DNA of 64,000 bases from Ignelater luminosus (taxonomy: Eukaryota > Arthropoda > Insecta > Coleoptera > Elateridae). The stretch is taken from assembly GCA_011009095.1 (NCBI GenBank), contig VTPC01091235.1:1-64000 (forward strand). Reading direction: 5' to 3'. Below are positions 37,340 through 47,403 of this stretch, in pieces (positions within the stretch are counted from its first letter, which is position 1; the number at the start of each line of letters is the position of its first letter). A program made the translations under genes and the position numbers. The notes under the pieces were generated by a model. That model saw only the letters and a list, made by a program, of their open reading frames with translations. It was not told the DNA's origin and ran no database searches.

Positions 37340-38450
37340 ACTTATTAACATCATCCCTGCAGTTTGGCTACCTTATGTTAAATGATTCTCTTTTCTAACG
37401 CCCTTGAAGTTAAAACAAAACCAATCTTTGCCCTGCAAAACTACATACAAACAGGGGTCGAACTGCGCCCCCCAATAACCAACAACTGAAAAGAGCTTAC
37501 CAAAACACCTCGCTTGTAAGATATAAAGTGTCTGCAAAAAAAGACAACCATCTAAAAGCACTATCTTTGATTATTGTCAATTAGTCCTATTTCTGCATCA
37601 CTACCCATTCCAAAGGTACAAAATATCTAACGAAAAAATCAAAAACCGATCAAACGCTTCCAGGTCGCTTGAACTTCATTCCCCTTCCTCCTTCTACAAG
37701 ACGAAGATAATTCGAAATCGATTCGACAGTCTTCGAGAAAAAGTCATTTCTCTTATAGCAATTTCTCGCGTCTAAGAAAGAGATAAAAAAATAGATAAAC
37801 AGAGAATGAAGAAACACCAGAAGCGTGTAGGCGTCATCGTGCTTTCACAACTACGTAATGGCGTTGCACAGAGATTCTTTAAGTTTATGCAGTTGAAACT
37901 GCAACGCCTATGTACTATCGTGTTTCTTTTCCACTTTTCATTAGACTTGACGGAGTTTTAGCTCCAAGACGAAGAACACCCTAGAGCTTCTATATCAATT
38001 CGTACACAAAACCTCAAACTTGACACCGACAAATAAAATTAATAGAGGCAGCAGAGAATGTCAGTTAAACCTGCCTTAGCTCTGTTTTGCTTACCAGCGT
38101 TATCTTTCCGCCTCGTCAACATGCAGACTTCGGTCGGTTGGCAAGACTACAGCCTGTCTATCTTGCACTACACTCTTTTTTAATCTTCCTGCAGTGACTG
38201 CTAATCGGCCTATGGTTAAGGCTTTGCACGAGTCGGACTACGCCCTCCATTGATCACTTTGGGCACCAAGTACCACCTTGCATTCGTTCCGAAGGTACGA
38301 ACTATCTAGCAGAACAAAAAGAAATATGACTAAAGGCTTCTAGCTTGTCCACCAGCGTCCGCTTGTATAGAACAAAGGAAATCCAAAGTCGATACTACAA
38401 TCTGTTACAAAAATACAAAATATCCCTATTTCAAAAAGTAAACTATCGTT
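37340..38450 (+). repeat. pair of diverged direct repeats (about 37.35-37.74 and 38.17-38.45 kb)
   Basis: The second segment repeats landmarks of the first in the same order. cttattaacatcatccctgcag...ccttatgttaaa corresponds to cttttttaatcttcctgcag...cctatggttaag. ttgattattgtc...ccattccaaaggtac corresponds to ttgatcacttt...cgttccgaaggtac. aatatctaacgaa...cgcttccagg corresponds to aactatctagcag...ggcttctag. Identity is perhaps 60-65 percent by eye. No coding frame is conserved. Confidence 0.45.
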
Positions 38451-38511
38451 ACAATCTTTCTTTTCTGCAGAAAGCTTTTAACAACAAATAATTTTTATTA
38501 TAGCAATCTTA

Positions 38512-39596
38512 CGAGGGTGGTCTGAAAAGTTTCCGACCTAACAAAGATACAAGACATTTTTTCTGAAAATTTTTTTTTATTTTTCAACGTAGTCTCCTTG
38601 TAACTCTACACACTTCTCCCAGCGATGCTCCCATCTCTGTAACCCGTCCAAATAGTACTCGGCATTTTTCTCTGCAAAATAATTGTTCACGAAGGTGATT
38701 GCCTCTTCATTTGACGAAAATCTTTGTCCTCCGAGCGCAATTTTTAGATGAGGGAACAAAAAGAAGTCGCTTGGGGCTAGATCTGGCGATTAAAATAACT
38801 CCATGACTATCCCAAAAAACGGTCGCCATCACTTTCCCAGCCGACAAAAAATGTTTTTGCTTTTTCTGGAGCCGGTTCCCCCTTTGCAGTCCACTGTTTG
38901 GACTATATTTTTGTTTCGGGCGTATAATGGTGTATCCAAGTTTCATCTACAGTAATTAATCGGCACCAAAACTCGGATTTATTTCGCCTAAACTGCGCCG
39001 AAAGAGGGTTGGAAATATTCATTCGAACACGTTTTTGGTCTAACGTGAGCAAACGCGGCACCCAACGCGCGGACAGCTTTCTCATGCCTAAATGTTGATT
39101 TAATATGTGACAAACACGTTCTTTTGTCGTGTTCATAACCTCTGCTATCTCTCTCACTTTAATTCGGCGGCCGTCTAGCACCATTTGGTGAACTTTGGCG
39201 ATGTTTTCGTCGGCAGTTGCAGTTTTTGGACGTCCCGAACGTTCATCGTCTCCCAAGCTCTTACGGCCACGTTTAAATTCAGCAGCCCAAGATTTCACTG
39301 TGGTAAATGATGGTGCAGAGTCCCCATACACAGAATCCAACTCATCTTTTATTTGCGAAGGCGTATTGCCTTTCAAAAACAAATATTTAATGGCAGCTCG
39401 ATACTCGATTTTGTCCATTTTCACAAAAAAACTCACATCAACTCACTCAAACGACTGTTACATAAAAACTGCGCGTCGAAAATGGCTGAAACTTTGGTGA
39501 GTAACTGTCAACAGATGAACAACGAAATTTAGTAGCTTTTATTTACGAGTGCTGCCATCTTCACGTTGAGGTCGGAAACTTTTCAGACCACCCTCG
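38512..39596 (-). mobile_element. mariner element family M1, internally deleted (1,085 bp)
   Basis: Both terminal inverted repeats are present (38512-38539 and 39569-39596, identical over the 28 bp starting CGAGGGTGGTCTGAAAAGTT). TA duplications lie at 38510-38511 and 39597-39598. Compared with the 17.86-kb copy it lacks 209 bp and has one extra base. The intact ends mean it could still be moved if a source of transposase exists. Confidence 0.93.
38577..39418 (-). pseudogene. mariner transposase remnant with 209-bp deletion (family M1)
   Basis: Reads from MDKIEYRAAIKYLFLKG at 39418 (an upstream ATG at 39436 is in frame). It is clean through the helix-turn-helix region, ILNQHLGMRK, the WVPRLLTLDQ linker and the first catalytic block (VDETWIHHYTPETKI) to a TAG at about 38,905 that replaces a CAG. 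One extra base shifts the frame near 38,850 (AKTVFSAGK region). At about 38,790 a 209-bp deletion joins GVILI to DLAPSD, removing the second catalytic Asp (HQDN) and the PHPPYSP start. The break points share TCG. The C-terminus (FPHLKIALGGQRF to YVEK, 38,759-38,577) is open in a third frame. Confidence 0.92.
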
Positions 39597-39598
39597 TA

Positions 39599-41755
39599 AG
39601 TGTTTGAAGGAGGCAGAGAAATATAAAAAAACGCCAGATTTGAGTTGGACAGACAGATACATTCTCAAGTTTGTGCAGTTTTTTTATTGCAAGAAGTAGA
39701 TGTACTTTCTATTTTACGACGTAATTTTCACCTTCACCTTCTTGTCTGGATGAAATCGTGGTTCTAGATTCCTTACTAATCACGATTTAATTAATTTTCT
39801 AAATAATAAATTTAGGAATTGGCACTAATTTCACCACGGAAAAGTGTCCACCGGATAATAAAAATCAACCATAATTTGTATTTCTATTCCGCAAATAGTA
39901 TTTTCCACAATCTGCTGACGACGGGTAAGCTTTGGTTCTTAAAAGCTTTCTTCATTTTCTGGAGAAGAAAAACTTGTTTGCTCTATCGCCACCCATTTAA
40001 TGCTCGCTCTTGAGTCTGCATAAATTAATGGAATGAAGGAATTTATTTTTATTACTTCCTAATCTCTTGAAGCTATTTGGCGTCGAAACAAAACATTTTA
40101 AATGCTCATAACTAACTTTTAAAAATTTTCTATGCAATGTAGTAGTTTGTTGGTGATTGAATCGATACTTGGCAAAACGAGTTTTTCATTCAAAACAAGA
40201 CTTTTAAAAAAATAATGATCTATTGTTTCAAATGAAGGAATATGATATTGTTAAACCTATAAATAGGAAAGTTAATGTACTAGTTACTAATATAATACTT
40301 AGTAATTAATAGTTGCTAAATATGTACAAGGTAGTGTTCTAAACATTCGTGATGTTTAGATTCTCCCTTAAAACTTGTTTGCGAAACTTCTGAGATTTCC
40401 TTCAATTTAATCCATTTTAGTATTAAACAAGGTTTAGCCTGAAACACCTACTGTACTTACTGGTGAAACACAACTTTTCTTATTAATACAAATACATTCA
40501 CCGTAGTGAACTTTGAAATACTTCTTGATTTGTTTCATTGTTTGTTTGTTGTATATTCAACAGAATTTACTGAATTTTATTTTGTTTAATAAACTTTTAT
40601 GTGAACAAATTAGATGTATTGCTATTTACCGTTTAAATAAAGAAAAATACATTCCTTCAGCTTTAAACATGAAGTATTCCTGAAAACTAAATATAAATAG
40701 GAAAAGTAAAAGGATTTTTATCATGAGTAAATTCAGAACAAAGGTTTTTCAGTAAAAACGATAACAGGCAATAATATTATAGTCCGTAAAGATATAATTA
40801 ACTCATTGATCGTGGCCTTCGACAAGTTATAACACTACTCTAGATTTTCTAAATTATATGTATACTAATTTTGCTTAATTTAAGCTGTTTTACAGTAATA
40901 TTCTAACTATAGTTTTTTATTCACTTTCTAGAAGCGTCCTCTAGAATCGCAACGATTGATAGTTAAGAAGACTTCATTAAATCATGAATCAAAGTGTTAA
41001 CGTTTAAGATAAAAAAGACATTTATATTTCTATATGCCCGTTATTTATTACTTTAAATTTTTATCATTTCATAAAAACAAAATAAATATATTTGGCAACA
41101 AGTACATTTTTATTTTTGCGTTCGTGCGACTAGACATGCAAATTCTAGAGAACAAGATACATCTTCAGATAATATTTCTGAATAGGATCTAGTCACGCAA
41201 TTTACTTACGGATATGTTCCATTTAGCACAAAAAAGCCAAAAGATTATCTTTTATTGAAATTTAATTTCATTTATTATTGCGTTTTGCTAATGTGAACCA
41301 AGTGATATTAATGGTTATCGTACTATCGCAACATACAATTTTACGTGTCTTCTGTTTCATGTTGTGTACTAAGAATTGTATAATGATAATGGATCTTAAT
41401 TATACAAAAAAAGGCAATTAATAGATTGCGGTTTTAGAAACTATTACAAAGTATTGAATTAAACAAAATAGTTAAAGATCTTGTGATTATTTTCAGGTAC
41501 TGAATGTGGTGTGTCTTAATTATTTTCAAATAAATCCAATATTCTTCTCCAACCAACAACCGAACGAAACAAAACAGAATTTTCACAGTTTGATAAATAA
41601 TGTAAGAGCAAAAAGAAGGAAGAAAAATGATTATGCACAATTCAAAGAATAAAGAGAAACATTAACTCTATGTAGAAGGTTTAAAACCTGGAGAAATATA
41701 GACGTTTACTAGGAAAAAGAGATTGCAAAAGAATAAAGAAAGTTAAGGAATTCTC
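39599..41755. other. AT-rich DNA without a gene
   Basis: The frames at 39,819-40,013 and 41,434-41,640 (minus) have no motif. Confidence 0.6.
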
Positions 41756-41913
41756 AGAACAAAAGTGCACTTTTTTTTGAACATCTGACTGATTTCACCA
41801 ACAATGGTAGAAAAAGTTTCTTTCTCTAGAACCACAGACCCTTCACCTGATCGGGGAGATATTGCAGACGGCAAGGATATAATAGAATACGGCACCAAGT
41901 GCACCTTTGTTCT
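41756..41913. repeat. inverted repeat around GTGCAC
   Basis: agaacaaaagtgcactt (41756-41772) and aagtgcacctttgttct (41897-41913) are inverted copies matching at 16 of 17 positions, 124 bp apart. No target duplication is obvious; this may be a small MITE or chance. Confidence 0.5.
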
Positions 41914-41936
41914 TAGTCCCATTCTTCTCTTCTTTG

Positions 41937-42132
41937 AAAGCACATGGACTAGAAGAACTCTGCCTGCTAACTGGAACAGGCAGAAAACATTACATTAGAG
42001 CTCTTGGTAAATAACGGTCACAGGTGCTGCGGACCTTTTTCTGTTTCACGGATTGTGATACCACATCTCATTTAAACTCCATTCCCAAGAAAAGACTGGA
42101 TGTCTTACTTAGAAATTACGTTGATTTTCCTT
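41937..42132 (+). pseudogene. fragment of a CDTTS-motif protein of unknown function
   Basis: One frame reads KAHGLEELCLLTGTGRKHYI then RALGK, a stop, RSQVLRTFFCFTDCDTTSHL, then NSIPKKRLDVLLRNYVDF. The spacing of a TGTG..K.YI segment followed by a FTGCDTTS segment and a K-rich loop is what I remember from a widespread family of uncharacterised animal proteins (HAFTGCDTTSxxxxxGKK). Here the usual Gly is Asp. A nearby frame at 41,885-41,936 may carry the preceding strand. The fragment ends exactly where the 42.1-kb mariner fragment begins. It has at least one stop and lacks both termini. The family assignment rests on memory of the motif only. Confidence 0.45.
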
Positions 42133-42812
42133 CGCCTTCGCAAATAAAAGATGAGTTCGATTTTGTGTATGGGGACTCTGCACCATCATTTCCCACAGTG
42201 AAATTTTGAGCTGCTGAATTTAAACGTAGCCGTAAGAGCTTGGGAGACGATGAACGTTCGGGACGTCCAAAAACTGCAACTACCGACGAAAACATCGCCA
42301 AAGTTCACCAAATGGTGCTAGACGACCGCCGAATTAAAGTGAGAGAGATAGCAGAGGTTATGAACATGTCAAAAGAACGTGTTTGTCACATATTAAATCA
42401 ACATTTAGGCATGAGAAAGCTGTCCGCGGGTTGGGTGCCGCGTTTGCTCGCGTTAGACCAAAAACGTGTTTGAATGAAGATTTCCAACGCTCTTTTATCG
42501 CAGTTTAGGCGAAATAAATCCGAGTTTTGGCGCCGATTAATTACTGTAGATGACACTTGGATACACCATTATACGCCCGAAACAAAAATACAGCCTTACT
42601 CACCAGATCTAGCCCCAAGCGACTTCTTTTTGTTCCCTCATCTAAAAATTGCGCTCGGAGGACAAAGATTTTCGTCAAACAAAGAGGCAATCACCTTCGT
42701 GAACAATTATTTTGCAGAGAAAACTGCTGAGTACTATTTGGACGGGTTACAGAGATGGGAGCATCGCTGGGAGAAGTGTGTAGAGTTACAAGGAGACTAT
42801 GTTGCAAAATAA
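42133..42812 (+). pseudogene. mariner transposase remnant (family M1)
   Basis: Begins at PSQIKDEFDFVYGDSAPSF, about 20 residues into the protein. TGA replaces the Trp of KFWAAEF (42,208), and TGA replaces Arg in KRVRMNIS (42,471). The first catalytic block reads VDDTW instead of VDETW. An in-frame deletion of 105 codons after TPETKIQ joins directly to PYSPDLAPSD, removing the second catalytic Asp. The third Asp and the C-terminus (to YVAK, TAA at 42,810-42,812) remain. Unlike the 18.0-kb copy it has CAA at codon 108, so the three copies carry private nonsense changes. Confidence 0.92.
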
Positions 42813-42877
42813 AAAAACATTTTCAGAAAAAATGTCTTGTATCTTTGTTAGGTCGGAAACTTTTCAGACCACCCTCG
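42133..42877 (+). mobile_element. mariner element family M1, 5'-truncated and internally deleted (745 bp)
   Basis: The right terminal inverted repeat is intact (42850-42877), followed by TA at 42878-42879. The left end is missing: homology to the 17.86-kb copy starts abruptly at cgccttcgcaaataaaagatgag (42133), inside the transposase gene, with no TA duplication. It also lacks 315 bp internally. Confidence 0.92.
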
Positions 42878-42879
42878 TA

Positions 42880-44092
42880 CACCAAAGTCTAAAAAGTCAA
42901 AACTAAGAGGTGTCTGACATTTGCACTCACCAAACAGCCCACCCTTACTTTCATGAGACCAGAAACAACTTTGGAATAATATGAGTGCAGGGATCACTGA
43001 AACAGAATTCTGCCCTACCCGTTATCCAGGACGGGCCGACCTCGAGAAGTCCAGGTGCAAAAAGGTAACACATTGATATGGACAGCGTAACAATGCACTT
43101 ACACTCATTTCTGACTGAGATTTCAGATTCCTACAAAGGTAACCTATCGTAAAATGTGTGAACATCCACGATGTCGCTAATTGCAACTGCTCAGACTCAC
43201 GGAAAAGGTTAGAAAAAAAAACGCTATAGCATCGTAGTGCCGAGATCATCGAATGTAAATGGGCTTGAACGCAGTTTCTTTAGGTAAACTACAGAAATCC
43301 CACTTTAAACGCAGATTATGATAAATGTAGGTCCGATGTTTCTGCGTATCCCAATTCTCTCAAATTTGACACGTACAACCATGGATATTGTACAATACTA
43401 AATTTTGAGATATCTTGATTTTTAATTTAAATATTTTATGAAGAAGTTTTCCTGTTTTGTACGAAATAAATTTTACAACTACAAAATGATTAATTGTGAG
43501 AAATTTACTCTTAATTATAATTATGTAGGCAATTTTCTCTTGACAGTATATTGGTAACTTTAAAACAAAAGCCATACTTATTACTAAACGCCACAACTTT
43601 GAAAGATATTATGTGTAAATTGACGCCAACGTAAAGATAAAAAAGTAGCCAACAGTCGTTGTTTAAATATTCTCATCACGCTTCGGTTTAGAGAGCTTTT
43701 TGCGCCTTACAACGAATCAAGCAAATTTTACAAGGATCTCAAGACTCAATAATAGAAATTCAAGACATTTTTTCAATTTATTCTTAAGTGAGCAGCCAAA
43801 TAATTTTTAATTTCTTAATGAATGGCACAATAGTTTACTTACTAACTTGAAAATTCATTTTTTAATTCTGATCATAAATTCTGCGGTTTTGCTTTTTGTT
43901 GTTACACTTTTTACTCTGATTTTTTATGTTTTGTGACAAATAAGGCGTTGAACGTTATCTTTATTGCATCCGATCAATATTAAGTCGTCTACATGACACT
44001 TTGTATGTTTTCTTCCACACCGTCGAACAATAAATGTACTTTACATACCTATCTGCATTTTATGTGTATATAATTTATAAACGCCGATATTA
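42880..44092. other. no gene recognised
   Basis: 42,890-43,320 is less AT-rich, with an open frame at 43,022-43,249 (minus) but no motif; the rest is AT-rich. Confidence 0.55.
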
Positions 44093-44094
44093 TA

Positions 44095-44896
44095 CAGGGT
44101 GTTCCACTTTAATTACATAATACTCTACAGGAGTGTTCTTTGGTCAAAAACAAGCAAGAAAGTCCTAATATACAATATACTGGGTGTCCACCCCTATTAA
44201 AATGATGGGGTTTGAGATTTCTTGATGAAACAAACGATTCGCTTACTAATTTTGACGTTCTCTTTACGACGTGTAAAAATTGAAAACCCCCGAGCCCCTC
44301 TTATAGGAGAGATGAAGGGCAACTTTGAAATTGTAAATGAAAACTCCCCGGATTTTATTGCAAATTTGGATTCTAAGCCGCAAAATATGTAGAATTTATT
44401 TGAAACATGTTTTTCGATTCGTAACAGATGATTATTTAATTTATATTATAATTTGCGATTATCTTACAAAATACACTTCCGATCAAAAGACATATGGAAT
44501 ATTATCGAAATAATTATTAAATGACTCAGAAGTAACTATGACTCTTGGGAGTAACTATGACTCTCGGGGTAACTATAAACTTTCCCAGTAATTATGACTT
44601 TCTAGATTAAGTATGAATCTCTAAAGTAACTGTGCGTTCCTAGAGTAACTAAGACTTTTTTGAGTAACCATGCCTCTCTCAAGTATGACTCTATAGAGCA
44701 ACTACGACTCTTTCGAGTAATTATGACTCTTTAGGGTTTTTTAGTATAGTGACTAAGAGGGAAACTCACCTACAAGATTTCCCACGTTACGTTTCACTTT
44801 TCTTTTTCTTTCTAATGGAAAACTAATGTAGAATGCTTGTTTTTGACCAAAAAACACTCCTGTAAAGTATTATGTAATTAAGGTGGGACCCCCCTG
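44095..44896. mobile_element. non-autonomous TIR element with 62-63 bp inverted repeats
   Basis: The left arm 44095-44156 (cagggtgttccactttaatt...caagca) and right arm 44834-44896 are inverted copies with few mismatches, and TA flanks at 44093-44094 and 44897-44898 could be the target duplication. There is no transposase frame. The interior holds a minisatellite (next entry) and, at 44,179, a tactgggtgtcca word resembling its own end, perhaps a nested relative. Superfamily unassigned: TA duplication suggests Tc1/mariner type, but the arms are unlike the mariners here. Confidence 0.8.
44523..44735 (+). repeat. 19-bp minisatellite inside the 44.1-kb element
   Basis: About 11 imperfect units of a 19-nt motif close to gactctytagagtaactat. 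Most units keep gactct and agtaactat, while the middle varies. One unit is shortened. Confidence 0.85.
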
Positions 44897-44970
44897 TATT
44901 TTAAGAAAAATCGCTCTTAATGATATTATTAATCTTTATTTTGGCATTTTATAAATGTCATAGCTTTAAG

Positions 44971-44976
44971 TTTATT
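44971..44976 (-). terminator. poly(A) signal of the 45.0-kb peptide gene
   Basis: AATAAA on the minus strand (tttatt on plus, part of a double AATAAATAAA), 50 nt past the stop codon. Position and spacing match the signal of the paralogue at 50.7 kb. Confidence 0.65.
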
Positions 44977-45026
44977 TATTGACTTTGAACAAAAAATGCA
45001 ACTAAAGCTATTTTGGTATCTTTAGT

Positions 45027-45243
45027 TTACATAGGTGGGTCTCCTCCACGTGGGTTTCTTAGTGGTTCGCCATTAGTGAGACTCAGAACTAAAAATATAA
45101 AGCAAACTAATTATAAAAATTATAATTAATAAAAATATAATGCAATAAATGTAATATCATGATATTTTTTCACTGAAAGATATTAAAAATCACTTACTTG
45201 CCATAGCGAGTATTGCCAGAGAAATTAAACTTGTCTTCAACAT
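45027..45243 (-). CDS. two-exon gene for a 35-residue secreted peptide (paralogue 1)
   Basis: Exon 1 is 45243-45198 (minus), ATG to ...ATG GCA A, followed by donor GTAAGT. Exon 2 is 45088-45027, preceded by acceptor TATTTTTAG and ending in TAA. The 108-bp intron is in phase 1. The product starts MLKTSLISLAILAMAILSLT, a clear signal peptide (Lys near the N-terminus, then a hydrophobic run of about 17). Cleavage after TNG would release EPLRNPRGGDPPM. A TATA box lies about 50 nt upstream and AATAAA 50 nt downstream. The gene at 50.7-51.5 kb has the same start word, intron phase, EPL junction and spacing, which makes both credible despite their size. Function is unknown: toxin-like, antimicrobial, immune-induced or signalling peptides all look like this. 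The mature part has no cysteine, and no dibasic processing site is seen. Confidence 0.7.
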
Positions 45244-45288
45244 GATGGTTTGTTTTGTGATAACAACACACGGTACAAAAACAACTAA

Positions 45289-45303
45289 TTTTATATATTT
45301 ATA
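45289..45303 (-). promoter_or_regulatory. TATA box of the 45.0-kb peptide gene
   Basis: TATAAATATATAAAA on the minus strand, 46-60 nt before the ATG at 45243, which leaves a 5' leader of roughly 20-30 nt. The paralogue has TATAAATAAA at almost the same distance. Confidence 0.65.
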
Positions 45304-45991
45304 GCAAATTTAACAAAGCTTTTTTACGCTTTAAAGTAAGAAATCTTATGTATATTCTATTATTAATTGTTTTGTTTCAATTCGCAGAATCTACAACAAT
45401 TGAATTGATTGTTCAATTGTTATGTCCATACATTTTTTACGTCAATTTTTATTTTCTGTGAAGCAATCACATAGTTTTTATTTATCGAAATTATATGACA
45501 GTTTTAGCATTTTAATTTCAAGAATTAAGATGTACAGGGTATCTCAATTTGAAGATTCCAGTTGGGTAAGTATCCCGAAAACTATAAGAGATACGAAGTC
45601 GGTTAAGTTGGAGAAAAGTTGTATAATCTATAAACTCAGCTACTTTCATTTGCTTTCGAAATATCCTTCTGGTCTAGAAGAATCAAGATTTAAAAAAAAC
45701 AAAAAAGCTTAAGGTTCTCCATAGGGATGCGCTGTACTAATAATCTTTACGTTATGCGCTTTAATTTTAAAAATTAACTTTGTTATGAGATTGGTCTTCG
45801 TCCTCCACCGAATAGTCGATAGTACGCAGTTGCTATGTATTACTTTCACCCAGCCAAACAATAGCAAGCAAGTTGACGCATTTTTATTAATTTTTCGTAG
45901 TTTGAATATGGTTTGTCAGAAATTATAAATAAATAGGTTAGACTTTGTATACTTGAACAAAAGGGATGTTCGGGTGCAGAAACCAATCGGT

Positions 45992-46014
45992 GTTACCAAT
46001 GACGTCACGGTAAC
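45992..46014. promoter_or_regulatory. dyad around a CRE-like TGACGTCA
   Basis: GTTACC at 45992-45997 pairs with GGTAAC at 46009-46014 around the palindrome TGACGTCA (46000-46007). TGACGTCA is the full CREB/ATF site. No gene start is identified beside it; the nearest is the peptide gene TATA box about 700 bp away. Confidence 0.35.
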
Positions 46015-46436
46015 TGAACAGCTGAATTATTTCAGTCGCTCTCAACGCGTCTCCTCCGTGCGATAAATAAATTATAACCTCAATCTTTGATTTTACAGCC
46101 ATGAATAATCTTCTAATATATTTGAAATAAATTTAAAAGTAAAGTCATCGTTTGTTGAATAAAATTACAATGACCTTTACTTGCCATTAATCAAATATTC
46201 TGATTTTCTGCTCTTTCTGTTTTGAAATCGCCTTCTCGACATCTATTAACCATTAACCAAAACACAAACTCTTTTAAGGTCAGAGAATTGTATACAAAAA
46301 GATTAAATATGCCGACCAGTGTCGATTCTGTAAGATATCACTTATAAAACCTTCCAAATATCTAAAAATAGAAAAATTAAAATTAAATTAGATATTTCTC
46401 TGCATTTTCCTCACATTTAAAAATTTCCCGAAATGT

Positions 46437-46447
46437 GGGGAATTTCC
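46437..46447 (+). promoter_or_regulatory. NF-kappaB-like word
   Basis: GGGGAATTTCC fits the Rel-family consensus and lies about 1.1 kb upstream of the 45.0-kb peptide gene. A single short match in 64 kb can arise by chance. Confidence 0.2.
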
Positions 46448-47192
46448 GCCAATTAGAAACACTGGCTGCAATGGTACCGACGGCCATTGAATGTCAGCAT
46501 AATAAGACACATGACTGATGCATCTCGGTTGTGACACACGACTGCTGATTGCACAGGTTGACTTGGTTAGTTTGGCAGTGACAAATGTGCTTTTCAGTGC
46601 TACATTTCTACATGAATGTGCAGATGGTACTATGAGATGAGATGAAATAGTGGCTGTGAAGAAGACTACTCGGACTGCAATCCTCGTTTCCCAAGCAAAA
46701 TCGCAAGAAATCACAAGAATTCCCAAATAATCGACGTGCATAAGCCCCGAAGAGGGAGAAGACTGCAACTAAAAGTGGAAAACTTGCAGTCAGACACCGA
46801 CCTGCCCGATGAGACAGCAAGATCTTTAAGATGTATCTTCTGCCATGTCACTTTGCTTTTCATCGGATCACCAGCAGTGATCCACAACTAGGCATTACCT
46901 TTAAGCAGGCCACTTGCGGTAGTCTCTAGTCAGGCTCGCCTTTAAATAAGATTCCTCGTAGACCACGGCTACCTTAGATATCAGATCATATTTGGTTAAA
47001 TCATTACCATCAAAAACCAATGATGTCCAACTTTACCCACGGTCAGCATTAGCGCTGTTGCTAGTTCAAGAAATCCTCAAACTTTGATAAGAGACTTATA
47101 AATGCAAGTTTTATAGTTAAAGTGCAGAAGAGTAAATCAGTATGTTTAACGCAAATCCATTCTTTTATATAATAAAACTAAACTTGCAAGTA

Positions 47193-47403
47193 CTATCACG
47201 GCAAAAAAAACCGGGGCACCACACAGGTTTTAAAGTTACTCCTTGTAAATCTGTCTTTCAGTTTAAGTAAAACTATTATGTAAGTAAGCACCTCATTCAT
47301 TGAACTGACAAATCCACCTTAAAGCCTGATGCAAAAGAGAGAAATTTTGTTAGAACCGATGTATCGTCAGACAACTGTGCCCCGTTTTTTTTTGCCGCGA
47401 TAG
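47193..47403. mobile_element. MITE, 211 bp, with TA duplication
   Basis: The left end CTATCACGGCAAAAAAAACC GGGGCAC (47193-47219) and the inverted right end (47377-47403) match over 27 bp with two mismatches. TA flanks at 47191-47192 and 47404-47405. No coding capacity. Size, TA duplication and long A-run in the TIR fit a Tc1/mariner-type MITE. Confidence 0.85.

Larger units (their letters stand above)
45304..47190. other. upstream region of the 45.0-kb gene and unrecognised DNA
   Basis: 45,395-45,440 (caattgaattgattgttcaattgttatgtcc...) resembles 51,667-51,710 upstream of the paralogue, so part of the upstream region was duplicated with the gene. A tgtacagggtatctca word at 45,533 resembles a MITE end without a partner. 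46,380-47,060 is less AT-rich, with frames on the minus strand but no motif. Confidence 0.5.

Noticed and set aside
46388-46820. Two overlapping minus frames of 126 and 70 codons
   Set aside because: Cys/Ser-rich but without family pattern, start context or repeat in the window.
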